NCBI GenBank assembly: GCA_013398615.1
Contig: VZSR01003798.1
Coordinates: 14,021,209 to 14,085,208 of the forward strand
DNA from: Brachypodius melanocephalos
Lineage: Eukaryota > Chordata > Aves > Passeriformes > Pycnonotidae
DNA length: 64,000 nt
Direction: 5' to 3'
Positions 14,201 to 27,430 of this stretch are shown here, piece after piece. A program made the translations under genes and the position numbers. Numbering within the stretch: the stretch's first letter is position 1; each line of letters opens with the position of its first letter. Under the pieces are notes generated by a model. It was not told where the DNA came from, did no database searches, and saw nothing but the letters and a program-made list of their open reading frames with translations.

Positions 14201-16626
14201 ACTGATTATTTTACCAGTTTCTATGGCACTATCACCATGGCAGCTAGCCATTTTAATCAAAGGCATTTGAACACATTTCTGATAACATCACAGTATTACA
14301 TCTCCTGGTCACAGCAGTAACGACTTTGTACATTACCATAGGACAGAGGCCACTAATGTCAGCAGACATCAGGATTAGAAATGTGATATTTCAAGCATCT
14401 AATTAAAGAACAAGTTCTCAGTGTTCCTTGCTCTAATTCTGAAAACAATAGTGGAAATATAACTATTATGACCAAAATGAGAAGCAAAATTCCTCCACAG
14501 CTTGCTCAGTTTCTACGTGGGTTTTGCCCCTTCTTTGATTAACTACTCAATGCAAATGATTACTCAGCAGATCCTAAGAGAACGTGCAAATGAAAAAAAA
14601 AAATCACTGTAGAGAACTGAGCATCTGCAAAACACTGACAGATAAAAATAGCTACTTTACCCTTTGTACAAAACCCCCATACTTTGTTCTGTGTACAGGC
14701 TAAATTGATGCATTGCATACAAGACTGAAATCATGAGCAGAGAGCAGCAAAACTCAAGGTTCTGACCAAAGGAATTTACAACAGAAAGCATTCTAATTTT
14801 ACTAAATGTATCATGAATTATTTGCAAATGTGCTCAGTCTGAAAAATGCCCTGCAAGTATTAAATAATAGTTCCAGCAACAGCAATCCTTCATGTCATCT
14901 ATAAAATACATAAGAAAATACATTTTGAAACTATTTTAGAGCACATTGATGCTTTTGTCTTGAGATTTCTGGGGTTTTTTTAACTGAAAGTGTATTTCAA
15001 AAGGCTGAGATACTCTAAATAAGTGAATTTATAAACCCTTTTAATAAAAGCTAATAAGCAAGTTGAACAAATTCTTATTTCAAGCCTGAAGGTTTTCAAA
15101 GGGTTTGTCCAAGAGATATTAAATAAATGCAGATAATGTCAATAATCCACAGTAAAACACTACAGCAAAGCACTATGACTAAAGATCACTGGTATAACAG
15201 CATCCTAAAATAGACAACACCGACCTCAAATAAAAGAACAAGAAATTTAAGTAAGCTGAGACTTGAAATACGTCACAATTAGCTTTGTATTTTTAAACTA
15301 CAGAAACAATCACAGAAACAGTGATGCTAGGAGAACAATATGAAAACAGAACAGTAAGTCAAGTCTTTCATATCTCCAGTACCTCCATGCTTGTCAGATT
15401 TACGATTTTTCCTCCCTTGGGTCAATAGTTGGGGAAGGACAACAAAAAAAGTCTAGAAAATATTTGACAGTGAAAGCACAGTACTGTTACATTTACATGT
15501 ATATACAAATTAATCTGCCCTTAAAACCAATTACCACCTAGGACTTGAGACCAGTTCTGCCATTTTACTCAACTTCTCTGGTTTGTGTCATGTTTTGCCT
15601 TAGGAAAACAATGACAAAGAAATACAGGAAAATGCAATGTAATATCCATGCAATATTTGTACCACACCTCAACTGGTAAACTACTTTTGTTTAAGTCTAT
15701 ACAGCTGAATTTTCAGACCATCTAAGCAGCCAGGTTAATCTCCCAGTTTTTTGATTAGGGCATCCTGATTCATTTGTTTAGAAGGTCCACATACAATTTA
15801 GCTTCATCCTTTAGTCTAAGTATCTATGAATGCTCGTACAGTCATATCAGCAATAAATGAACCAATAGAATATAAAATCAACAACAACAAAGCCTTTTCT
15901 ATTTTCAGTCCTCACTTTAATAACAGTTGCACCTGGTATTTTAAGCTTGCCATTTGCTTAATTAAAAGTTTACGTTTAATTTTTGCTTAATATGAATCCC
16001 AAGATATCTTATGAAATTTGAGCCAAAAGGAGCTTCAGATTTCATTATGTTTTTGAAATGCAGAAAATATTAGATGGAGACTTCTTTAAAAACTGCAAGA
16101 TATGAGGTGTAGACGATCTGGAAACAAACATTCTATTAGTTCCCTTAGTCCTTTCCTTCTCTCAGGTCCAACTTTCTCTCCTGTATAACTCAATATATAA
16201 TTATGCCTTGCCAGTGTTCTTCTCCTCCCATGAAGACTACAGGGGGTTACTGTGTCTAAAGGCAGTAACAGGGAGAATAGCAGTATGTGTCAGCACAATG
16301 ATATACACATTTAAAGTCTTGAGTTTATGCAGTATATAACAAATTTAATAAAATCACTCCTTTCCCCCAGATAACACAGATATAATACCAATAAACTCCT
16401 ACAAGACTCTAAATGATCTGAAAACACCACAGGGGTTATATTTAAAACATACAGTTTTAATTTAAATTAGATGCTCTATGTATAGTACTGGTTAAAACAT
16501 AGATTCTCTAACTTTTAAATAAGTAACACAGAGGACAACTATGGCAACAATCAGCACAATGGCTGCACTGGTAACATTAGTCAGTGTTCATAGCCTGCAT
16601 GTGTGCAGCTCTGTGAAATTCCTTAC

Positions 16627-16663
16627 CTGGAGTCCCATTCACTGAATGGCCTTTTTGCTGAGT
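16627..16663 (-). other. Exon-like block, 37 bases, reverse strand
   Basis: The reverse strand reads a strong pyrimidine tract (CTCTTTTATTGTCTTG), TTGGCAG acceptor, 37 bases, then CCAG|GTAAGGAA, a near-perfect donor. Two of three frames are open through it. It lies 2.3 kb downstream of the reverse-strand donor in the CpG island, so it could be a second 5' exon of that transcript. No protein similarity is recognised and there is no transcript evidence. Confidence 0.3.
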
Positions 16664-16856
16664 CTGCCAACAAGACAATAAAAGAGATGTGCCAGGGCAG
16701 TGAAAGATGCAGAGTTAGGCTTACTAGGGAAGGACTAAGCACCTTTCTACCTGCTCGTTATATGCTTCCTTGGATCTGTAACATCCAGCCACCATCACCA
16801 TTACATGAACTTGTATTGATTAAACCAAGACTAAAATCTTCTAAAATTGATTGGCC

Positions 16857-16919
16857 AAAAAAAAAAAAAAAAAAACCCAAAAAAACCCAAACAAACCAAA
16901 CAAACAACTAAACAAAAAA
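16857..16919 (+). repeat. A-rich low-complexity tract
   Basis: About 19 A followed by AAAC/AACC-type repeats. It could be the remains of a retroposon tail, but no body is recognisable upstream. Confidence 0.85.
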
Positions 16920-18479
16920 ACCACCCCAAACCAACCTCTTCCAAAACCAGCAGTTATGATTAAGCAGTTACTTCTGCACTATACGTGCACAAAAATATGA
17001 CTCCGTAAGACCTGATCCCTACCCAGCCTCACTCCCCTAGCAGCTGTTATATTATACCTGAATTAAGCTGAAGATGGCTGAGTTTCTTGTAAAAACAAGA
17101 GACATGAAAATGTAATATCACAAAAGAAGCAGACTCACAAAGGTGTCATTGCCAGCCCATGTCATAGCATGACTGCTGCTGTGTGGGCACGCACAGCCCA
17201 CAGAGGGTCTGTACCCCACACCAATGTTACAGCTCCAGCAAAAGCACACAGCCTTGCAATAGGAAGTGTTCCAGAGGCTGGTAGGCACTGATATTCATCT
17301 ATATTCCAGATTCAAATGGGAAAAATCTAGCTTGCTCCTGTGTGAGCAGCACAGTCATAGCAGGGAAAAATCTGGCCTCCATCCATAGAAAGGAGACCAT
17401 TTAGTCAATTCACACCAACAGCAGAAAACAGAGCCAGATCCAGCTTCAACAGCTAACACATTCATATTTTAATAACATACTGTAAATAACAAAACAACAC
17501 TCTTCCTATCAACAGCAGTTTCAATTCCAGAAGCTTAATACAATTTCCCTTCAATCTGTGCCATAGCAACCTTTATTAAAGTCAATGTCATCTGTAAGGA
17601 CTGAGTTAAAATAAAATGTGGGCCAAATTTATCAGACATTAGTTCCCTTTGATACAGAGCTCAGAACAGTGACTGTGTGTCATCCTAGATACGGTATGAG
17701 TTGCACACGTCGCATCCAGCAACATATTTTAAACCAGGCCTTTCCAAAACGCTTTTCCTGATCATCAGTTTTGAGTATTTGTCTGAGATGCTGAAGGTCA
17801 AATGAATAGTGTGAAAGGTTTCTTTCTCTTTATATTAAATTTATACCCATATGCTAGAAAATGCAGCACTATTCAGGCCTAGGGAGAGAAGCCTCAAGAG
17901 TTTATTAAAATATGACAGCGTTTTAGCTGGTCAATTTCAAGGCACATGCAAGGGACAACAGAAGAGACCATTCCCTCTGGCCGTGGGAGCTGTGTATGCC
18001 CATGTAGTCATGAATATCACTGTGTGTGAGAGACACTAAGCAGCAACGAGCAACTTACTGTGACACAACTACAGCAAAAGTAGCCAACAATTTATTATTT
18101 TATTTTCAGCACTGGCTCATAGGGCACGCTGCATCTTTTATGTCAGAGAGGTACCGAACGAGTCTCCAGAAAGCGCTTAGAACAGACATATTCCTACAAC
18201 CTCCAGGGTGAGCGTAGGGGTAGGGAGCTTTTAAAATTTAGATTATGTAAGGTCGTGTGCCTCCCTGCATTATGTTTTATATGCACATTATATCTCACTG
18301 CACTATATTGCACCCTGTGAACTCCTAATGAGCATTATTCACACAAATCCAGGCAGATGCCCTTTTGCAGCTGTTTTAGAAGGAGAACAAATATCATACG
18401 TACATCTAATAGTTACCGAATGAGGTCAATCCCCCCAAATGTCCTGACAAGGTCCAAGAAACACAGAAGCATATACCAC

Positions 18480-19540
18480 CTGCCCGAATCGGCCTCTTGC
18501 CCAAGTAGCACCGAACCACCCGGCCAGGGAGCAGGCTCCTTGTACAGGCTGAAGCCGCGAATGCAGGAGCGAAGCGAGTCTGCAATGCAGAAGCCTTCCC
18601 GGAGCTCATCAATGAGCCGGGGGAGACGGGGCGGGGGCAGAGCCCTTCCCGCATCCCCGCCACGACAACCCGAGGCACGGGGCGGGAGGCGGCTCCGAGC
18701 GCCGGCTTTGCCCTTACGGGCTGCGGCCGAGGGCGCTGCCTCAGGCTGTGCGCCCGCAGCTCCGCACAGCGGGACCGAGTGCGGCCGGGGCGGCGCGGGC
18801 AGCCCGCGGGCAAGGACACGGCAGCGGCCGGGCCCCCGGTGTGTGTCACCTGCGCCCGGGACACCGGCCCGCCCGCCGCTCGCAGCCCGGGCGCGGGAGG
18901 AGGAGTAGCAGCCCTTACCTGCTCCCGCTGCTCCTCCCGCAAGCCCTCACTAACCGAGCTCCATCTTCCTCCGGCCGGGAGGGGGAAGGGGGGGAGGGAG
19001 TCAACCCAGCGCTGCCGTCCCCCCCCAGCTGCCGCTTTCCGTCACCGCTGTCCCCCCGCCCGCGCTGCCCGGCGCAGCGGCCGCCTCTCACCCGCCCTGC
19101 AGACGGCACCGGGAGACGGAAAGCCAGACCCACCTCCCGCCGCCGCCGCCTCCTTCCCATGAAGTCACCGGCCGCAGGGCCCTCCCTCCCCTGGCTGCCC
19201 GCAGCGGCCCGGGGAGCCGCGCTCCGCCCCGCTCCGCCCCCGCGGCAGCCGCGCCGAGCCCCCGGCACAGCCCTGCCCGGGGCCGCCCGCGGGGCCGCTT
19301 TCCTCCCTCCCTTCCCCGACGGCCCTGGGCGAGCGCGGCCTCGGCGCTCCTGGACGATGCCGGCGGCAAAGCACGGCCGGGAAGGGTCCCCAGCCGCGCC
19401 TGCACCACGAGCGCTCCTCCGCCCCGCCGTGTCCCGCGGCACGGGGAGATGGGAAGCGTTGCTTCCTTTACGTTTCCATCCTCCTGGAAACCACCGTGCC
19501 CCGTTTTGCCCGCTGCAAAGTGGGGTACGTTACAATAAGT
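18480..19540. promoter_or_regulatory. Large CpG island, probable divergent promoter (MYO1E reverse / FAM81A forward by synteny)
   Basis: About 1 kb of dense CpG with many CCGCC/GGCGG boxes sits in AT-rich surroundings, the hallmark of a vertebrate promoter. Reverse strand: a consensus donor GAGCAG|GTAAGG (exon would end at 18,919) and a weaker one after ATGGAGCTCG (exon would end at 18,955). Forward strand: a good donor CACACAG|GTGCGT with the exon ending at 19,640. Donors on both strands fit a bidirectional promoter. In human, MYO1E and FAM81A share such a promoter upstream of GCNT3 and GTF2A2, in this orientation. The gene names rest on synteny only. The long ORFs in the island are GC-driven. 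Confidence 0.7.
18919..19165 (-). other. Candidate first exon of a reverse-strand gene (possibly MYO1E); 5' end unknown
   Basis: The right boundary is arbitrary. The left boundary is a textbook donor, GAGCAG|GTAAGGG. Inside is an ATG at 18,964-18,962 reading ATG GAG CTC G, followed at once by another donor-like GTTAGT. If the second donor is used, the start would give Met-Glu-Leu plus one base. That phase would suit an exon beginning GA-AGC-AAA, as expected for the myosin-Ie N-terminus (MGSKG in mammals). If the consensus donor is used instead, the ATG becomes a four-residue upstream ORF. I did not find the next MYO1E exon in the window. Confidence 0.3.
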
Positions 19541-21600
19541 TACTGCTTTCCATGTGCCTTCTATTTCGACACTAAAGTCTACTTCAGGCTACAGTAACTT
19601 CTCAACTAACCTGGTTCCAGCTGTTCCAGTGTGCACACAGGTGCGTTCTGTCTCACTCGGTTAAATCCACCTCCCCCACACCAAACCAAGTTTTCACTGT
19701 TATTCTCCCAATAACATTAGAGCTGAAAAAGAAGTGGATTAAGGAATACGCCTCTAGAATTAAGCAGTCCCTTTTTTCACTTTGACAAAACCAGAACCAT
19801 GGAAGACTAAGAACAAGGCAAAATAGGTGGGATAGAAGGGGAAAAATCACAGGTGCTCCTGTTCAAGAAAGGCCTTCTTATCTAGAAACACCAAGAGTTC
19901 TCACCTGAAATCAGTCTACTACAGATGATGTGCAATCAGTGACAGATACAGCAACACACTAAATCATTAAGAAACCCCAGCTAAAAACAATGTAGTGTAT
20001 TTTGCACCAACACACCTAAAGAACTACCTTTGGTGGCACACGAAGATGGTTTGCAGATACGCATTTTCATATGCTAAGCAAGTGAGGGTCGATGGTTAGG
20101 GAAGAAAACCAGATCTAGTTTTCTGATAGAACCCCAACATCAGTTTAGAATATTGTTGAAACCCCCAAAAGAATCTCATCTTACCTTTGAAAAATATTTC
20201 CTTCTGTAGCTAATGTGAAGGGCAGGAAAGAAACATTTGAAAAAGCTCCCAAGAGTTGTACATATAACCTTTTGCTGTAAGTGCACTGAACTATTAGCTT
20301 TTGGTAAACCATGACAGGCAAAAATCAAAACAGTTTTGTCCCATACTGTTTTGGGCCTGTATAAAATGAACTCTCACATTCTCTATTCTCCTTTAAGAAA
20401 TTCTTTATGCTCATGATTGAAAATTACTTAAAAAAACCAAAAACCCATGAGCAGAACAGCTCCTTGGTTTCTTCGCCAGTGCAAAGTCCAGCATTCTTTA
20501 AGTGTGGCAAAGAAAAATAAATTGGGATATGTATGGATAACACACTCAAAAAAGAATCATAATTACAGAAATACATACTTTTTTCTTTTCCTTGATGTGA
20601 CTGTCTACACAGATTGTCCGACAGGCGATTTCCAGCCAGTGAGAGTTCTGTCTGTAAAAGAAAGAACAGTTAGCAGAGTTTTGCTGAAAGCTCCAATCCA
20701 TTTGCCTTGCAAAGGAAATTAATTAGCAAGCATGGGACCCTCAGGTGGCTGCTCTAGAGCTCTCAGGACTGGAGATGCTCTAGAGTGGTCAGAGAAGCTG
20801 TACAGTGCCAGATATTCAAACACAGTGTGATCTGAAGGCTCGTGATGACACAGAGCCGGGGACTCATTTAAATGGTCACTGCGAAGAAAGTGGCCAGTTG
20901 CCAGAATTCATAACATGAATACTTCCAAATATTTACCTTGAACTAGACAGGAGGGATATAACTATTTTTTAACTGGTTTTGAGTAATTGTAGCTAGTAGT
21001 ACATAAAATTAGGGTTACTATGCGTTGCTGCTTCCCCTCCTTATGTTTATAGAAATCAAATAATTAGAATTTTTGCTGCTCAATCCTGCACTGTAGTTAA
21101 AGCACATACACTGCAGGCCAGGACAGAATAGAGCAGGGCAAGAAATGAGACTGGTTACCTCTTCTTCCTCCTGACCTGTGAGACTGGGACCGAGAAGATG
21201 TTATTTCCTAATTAATTTGATTTTTAAAGATATTATTATTACGTGTGACTGAAATCAGCAGCATTTCTTGACAGCCAATTGCTTTTATGACTTGTTGACT
21301 CTGTAAATATCTACTCAACAAGAACACATTTTTCTGTCAGGTCAGCTGGGAAGTTTATTTCTCCTGTCATTACATCAGATTACTATTTTACAGTTAAAGA
21401 CAGATTGTTATCAGCCTTCAGAGACTTTAAAAATAATACAATATGGTTCCTGACACTCACAAGCAGACTGACAAATGCCACCCACACAATTAGCAACACA
21501 TTTTTTATGCAACATGCAAGAAGATTTGTTCTACAGATGTTTTGGAGTTAACTATGCTGTGAAACTTGGTACAGAACAGAATCACCACAGCATGACACTT

Positions 21601-21630
21601 CTGAAACTTGCAGCACTGAAACTTGCAGCA
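21601..21630. repeat. Perfect 15-base tandem repeat, two copies
   Basis: CTGAAACTTGCAGCA is repeated twice back to back. A third partial copy (AATCTGCAATG) may follow. Confidence 0.85.
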
Positions 21631-24295
21631 AATCTGCAATGCCTTTGCAGTTTACTGTAAAGAGAAAAGTAGATCTGGAAATTGTTTATTGCAGACAAAG
21701 GTGACTTGACATTCCAATTTAAATTTATTTATTTATTATTTCTAAATCAAGTTGAATGGCTAAAAGGTCAGGACTACATGCATAAGGAACCCAGTAAGCA
21801 TTCCTGATTTATAAATAATATGTGAAAGTTTTGCTTTGTGAGAGTGATCACAGTTTTGGCTGATACTTCAGGAGTGGAGTAAACTTCCTAATCCACTGGG
21901 TCTCCATGAACAGAGAGGTCTTTCAGTATAAAATTTAGAACTTGTAGAAGAAGATAACTGCCTAGATGCTATGACAGAGCACTTGGAACAGCCAATTCTG
22001 GATATGGACAATAATCCAGTAATGAGGATCATCTCAGCTTTCTTCAACAGATCATTACCCTTGCATTACCATATTACTGTGAAACAGGGAACTTGTTGAT
22101 TTATCAGATAAACCAACAGTTGTGAAAGAACATCCCTGTGCATTCCTGACTCCTGCTGAATTGCAACGCAAGCTTCTAATATATTTTTCACATCTATGCA
22201 AAGGCACTGCAATACTGTTCCAAAAATCATAGAACCAATTAGCAGACTTGTGACAATTGGTTTGAAAAGAAATGAACTACAAATTTAAATAACTAAAAGC
22301 TTTTATAAAGTCCTAAGAATTAAAAGTGGAAGATACATTCTGCTCAGTTTGCAAGAGCCTTGGAAAGAGCAAAGAAAACACTGTCTTTCAAAGGTAGTAG
22401 CAATATCAAATATTTTACTACTGAAAGGTAAATTTTCTTCTGGATTATTGTGCTCAGCCTGAAAATGCTATCTATGAGCAGAAGCTGAAGAGACACAGAA
22501 AGATGTAAAGAGAGAAAAGACTTTTACGTGAAGAGACACTACAAGCTATATAGTTAATAGGACAACAGTGGTGGGCTTCTATTATCCTCAGTGGGGAAAT
22601 CCAGAGGAGCATGTTGTTAAAATGAACCCCAGTGACTGACATTATAATACTTCCCCTTCCCTTTTAACACATTAACAGCCCCTGGAACTCAAATTCTCAA
22701 CACATCTGAGACCAAGAGATTAAAACAAAGCCTGGACAAGCAGAGAACTCAGGAATTCTCAATATTGCCTAATGACAGTAGGTACCCAATTCTCACCAAA
22801 ATGTACATAGGAAGAACATTACTAAGGAATATTTTCATCTATTGGCTCATAAGAGAAGTTATTTTACTGCCCCATGAAAGAAAAACACTATGAACTCTTA
22901 AAATACTACTTATGGTTATTCCTGCCAGGAAAAAGTTTGCTATTCCCATTGCACCAGCACTGCACTTCCATGGCAGAGCAGAAGAACCCGAGCACACTCT
23001 GTGTGATGCGTGTAGGTCACTGGAGCATGGGAGAGGATGGGAATTCTGGAAGAGCCTTCCAAGGAACAGCTGAGGATCAGCACAGAAACCTGTCCTATGC
23101 AGGTTTGTGACAACTCTAGTGATTGACAATTACTGATCTGTGTGCACTCAACAGCAATGAAATATCTCAGTCCCATGTCACATGCACAGTAGTGGTTTTT
23201 ACAGGAACTATAAAAACAAGATGATAGAAAAAACCCCAATATTTTAAATAGAGTGGAAAATTTGCCCATAGAGAAACAAACAAGTTAACTACCAACCATC
23301 CCAATCAGAAATTCATCTACTGCAATTGCAGATTTGCTCTTCTTCCCATCAGTTAGAGCAGGAAGGTAAGCTAAGAAGGTGTACATAGAGCTAGTTTAGC
23401 AACCGTTAGCTCAAGGTGCAAAACCATGGGAGAGTGCTACACATTTCAAGACAAGCTCGTAAAGGAATGTTTCTTGCTTTACCCCACAAAACTCAAAACC
23501 ACTGAAAATAATATTATTCAGGTAAGACATGTTGTAAAACCACTCTTCAGTGGTAACCAGTCCAGTCCCTAAATCAGCCTTTATGTTCCTGCTCAGTTCT
23601 TTCTCCAATATAGAATGGAAAATAAAAATCATCACTCCCCTGCTTCTTCCTGACATTTAAAAAAAAGAAATTAAAAAATTGCAAACGGATGATTTAGTAC
23701 TGATTTAGTACTAACAGGCAGTTAATAGACCAGTACTTAGCTGCTAACACCTCCTTGATTACAAGTCCATGTTTACCCTTTGACTCAGCACAGTGCTATT
23801 ACTCACCCCTGGAGAGGAAAGGAAGGTTTGATGGACAGAAACAGCAAGCAGGAAGTTCTTTATATCCAAGGAGACAAACCTGTTTCTTAAAAAAACCCTG
23901 ACGTGCATCTCAAAACACAGAAGGGCAGGATGCTTTCTAAGGCCAGTCATTACTGTGTGGTTTACTCCAGGCTGAAAATGTCTCATTTATCAACTTCTCT
24001 GGTGAAGTTCAGAAACTGGACACTAAGAGGGAAAACCCTGAGTCTTTATTGCTGCTCTTGCATTTCTCAGTTCTTATTCTCTTCTCCTCAAGTAGGAACA
24101 GCCCATGTGCTGACTAAAAGCAACCAGAGAATACATTTGAGCAAAAGAATCTACAGCATTGGCCCCATCCCCTATGTCAGGCCAGTTTTCCACATTGCCC
24201 AATGCTACCAAATCCAGTAGAACTTAGCCCACATGTATAGCCTATGAAAAGTGGGCAGCTTCTACCAACAGAATTTACTGGAAGTGTTAGCTAGC

Positions 24296-24340
24296 AAAAA
24301 AAAAAAAAAAAAAAAAACCACAAAAAAACCCCCAAAACCT
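24296..24340 (+). repeat. Poly(A) tract with A/C-rich tail
   Basis: 23 A followed by CCACAAAAAAACCCCC. It is low-complexity sequence, and no retroposon body was recognised. Confidence 0.9.
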
Positions 24341-24733
24341 CAGGAAAAAAAGTTCTGCTTTGGCTGAGAGTACAGAAGACCCAATTAAAGAGCTGGGGCT
24401 TTTTCCTTCTCTCCAGGAAAAGAGCTGAGTTAGGTCTCATCAGAGGTTTGCTGATAGAAAGGATGTTTAATCATAACACCATAGAACTCATCCAGTTTGC
24501 TTTCACACACAATGCAGACATTCTTAACTAAGAGAGGGTCTGTGAGTCCAAGATAAGATTTTATCTTCTGAAGAAGTGAGTTTTCGACAGTTACCCCTTT
24601 AGTGCTGACTTTGAGTTGTGGGTTTTTCAATTTGAAGGGAGCACAGAGCACACTGCATGGCTGGAGTTTACCTCAGGACACTTAGCTATGACTCACCACA
24701 GTAATTTTGTGACATTACTGGGTGAACAAGCAC

Positions 24734-24845
24734 TCCCTGGGCAGATGGTGGATGCCACACATCAGTCCAGGATTTAATGACAGGAGGAATCCCTGGGCAG
24801 CTGGGTGGACACCAGACATCACTGCAGGGTTTAATGACAAGAGAA
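24734..24845. repeat. Imperfect tandem repeat, two copies of 56 bases
   Basis: Each copy begins TCCCTGGGCAG and ends TTTAATGACA plus GA-rich bases. The second copy starts at 24,790. The two differ at several positions, so the duplication is not recent. It produces overlapping open frames of about 120 codons on both strands, which I do not consider genes. Confidence 0.75.
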
Positions 24846-27430
24846 GCTCACATGCAGCAGTTTCAGGGTTTGCAATGTGCAGAACTTTGCCAAGCACATG
24901 TTCAGGAGGCTGGATGCTTCCTGGAGACACTGCTCTCACAGCCAGAGGCTTTACTTGCACATGCACATTGGGTATGTGAAATACTCCCAAATGAGCCACA
25001 GCCCAGGCTCCAGCTCCAGTCAGGGTGCTCAAGCAGAATGAAAATCTGGACAAGAGTACCAAGTCTTCCCATTTCACTGTTCAAATTCTGGAAGAAGCTC
25101 AGGATGTACTCAGGGTGTTTGAGAATCAGAAAATAAGGAAAAGGCAGAAGGACAGTTACATATCCAAGTTTCTCTCCTGCTGCAGATCAGTTTAAGCTGG
25201 AAGACTTAATCTCATCTTCCCACAGCAGCCACTAAAAACATTCCTGTGCCAAAACCAAGACTCATCTCTCTGCTGATGGGAGAGAAGAAAAGCAAGTAAC
25301 ACACAGAGGGAAAACAAATAAAAAGAAACATAATGAAAATTTAATTTTTTAAAGGATGGTATTCAAGATGGATTGCACTCAGACACAAGGCAGGACCTTT
25401 GAGATATGAGTGGCAATTGTATGTGTGACCAAGAGGCACATAGATAGGACTGATACTCACTGTGGGGAAGTCAACAGCAAAAGCCTCATACAACACAAGA
25501 TAAGGTTCTCAAATGAATAGGATTCTTGTACATATAAAATTCAGGGATCTTTATTTATTACAGAAAAGCATACTTTGCCCCTTTATATATTTTCATGAAA
25601 ATGGTCCTTGGGTAGTTCAAGAAGGTTTTCTCTGAGAGACCTCCTGATTTACACTGCTCTAATAGATGAAACTTCATGGAATGTAATTGGACGTGCATTC
25701 ATTTTGGTGATTTCAGTCTGTCAACATCTGTTAAGGCTGACTTAATTTAAAATAAAACTTTCTTTGGGCAAATATATTTTTGCCATCACCTAGAATTCTT
25801 TCACATAACTGCAGCCAGAACTTGCACTGTCAAGCCTGAAAATCTTATAATTAAACCAAAATATGTACCGACACAGGTAGAAGAGAGATAGCAGAGTGAC
25901 AGCAACATCTGTTGTGTGTTTTGGTTTGGGGTTTTTTCCTTTCCACTGTCATGCAAGGATGTTACTTTCTGACACCTATATACAGCAATGCACAGCTGTT
26001 CTTCATGAGCCTGGATTCGACAGTTGAATATCCTTACAATGATCTCAGGTAGCACAAGTCTTTTTTTATTCTCCCTCCATACTAAGTTCTATAAGCCAAA
26101 ATAAAACAAGACTTAACCAGTTTGCTCTGTCAACATCTGTGGTGGACACAGTCCACAATGCTCTATTTCATGCACAGTGATTGTTTGCATCACCTCCAGA
26201 TTATCCTGGAACTGAGCCAAAAGCAATTTTTGTTGCTCACTCCATTATTTTCTGTAGTCTGTAATAAAATATTACAAGATTGATTTTCTCTAATTTTAAA
26301 TAGAGAGGAGTTACTATCAACAAACATTAAACATTTCACATTAGACATATGCTGGTTTGCCCCTGCACATATGGTGCAAGTGTCTCACTGTGGTGCACAC
26401 AGGTCTGGAGATGTGGGTTGGAGCTGTCCACAGGGACACAATTTATTTCCAGAGATCATTATTCTGCTACAGTTAACATACTACAGAATAGAATGAAATC
26501 AGCTTCCTGTAGAGTTTGCCTTTCCTAATTTTGCCTTTTCTCTTTCTGGGACTGCTACTGTTACTCCTTTGAGATTTACCAGCACATTGCTCACAGCTTG
26601 AGGAGCAGAAAGCACGTGGCACAGGATAAACAGCCAAACACACTTCACACATTATTCTAGTAGATGGGTTAGAGGCACTCTCACCTTGCTTTTAAACAAA
26701 GAAACACAACACAGTGGGGCTTATAACTAGTTTTTAACCACAATGCATCTTACATACCAAGTGGGAACCCTGCAAGAAGACTGAAATCAGTCCGTGAGAC
26801 ACACCACTACCTTCAACAGGAGTTCTATTTCCGAACGAGCATTCTTTCTTTCTCTGCACTCAGCAAAAAGATTAAGCCTTTCTTGTAAGGAAAAAAAAAA
26901 GCTTTTAAAATTATAATATGCTCTAATTATCACAATTGTCTACAGAAAGTGTTCCAGTGGCCTTTGGGATGGAGAAATTTGACCTGCAGTTACAGGTTCT
27001 TCTCTTACTTTGATCCAAAATGCCTCAAATGGCCTAATTAAACCTATTCAGTGTCATAAAGGCTGTCTTGCTCTATTGAACCTCACAGGGAAAAAGAAAG
27101 CATGAGCATCATCTTCTACAGAAGGCATCTGAGCAATCTGTCCCATACAGCTGATGCACTGGATAGGAATTCATGGTTTTGATGATGACAAATAATGATA
27201 AGTAGTGATAAACTACCTATCATTATAAATGAAATCTCTTAAGGTTACTAAGGTTAAGAACACCAGGACATTTAAAAAAACTACTTTGATCAATTTTTTC
27301 TACGTTTTGATGTTTATAGAACATATATTTTGATGTTTATAGCAATGAAAATACCATTAATGTACATTTAACAGACTTAGGGTAGCTATTCCCCTAAATA
27401 AGAGAAAGTTATTTGGCTTAGGTGAACCAT

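Larger units (their letters stand above)
1..18479. other. AT-rich non-coding DNA; putative intron of a reverse-strand gene
   Basis: All open frames here are short (up to about 100 codons), lack recognisable domains and fit chance. I see no exon of the expected MYO1E N-terminal motor domain. By human synteny this would be MYO1E intron 1. It contains short A/T runs (for example 15 T at 2,168-2,182), a 10-bp-stem hairpin at 4,439-4,473, a faint CR1-like patch near 8,140-8,205, a 31-base-spaced direct repeat at 6,695-6,740, and one convincing exon-like block at 16,627-16,663. Confidence 0.5.

Noticed and set aside
18357..19575. Long overlapping open frames on both strands in the CpG island (up to 275 codons)
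   Set aside because: They are rich in Arg, Pro, Ala and Gly, overlap each other in several frames and have no recognisable domain. High GC removes stop codons, so this is compositional.
23422..23525. Forward open stretch ending in TTCAG|GTAAGA, considered as a FAM81A exon
   Set aside because: The translation does not resemble FAM81A, there is no pyrimidine tract before it, and the AG/GT pairing fits chance.
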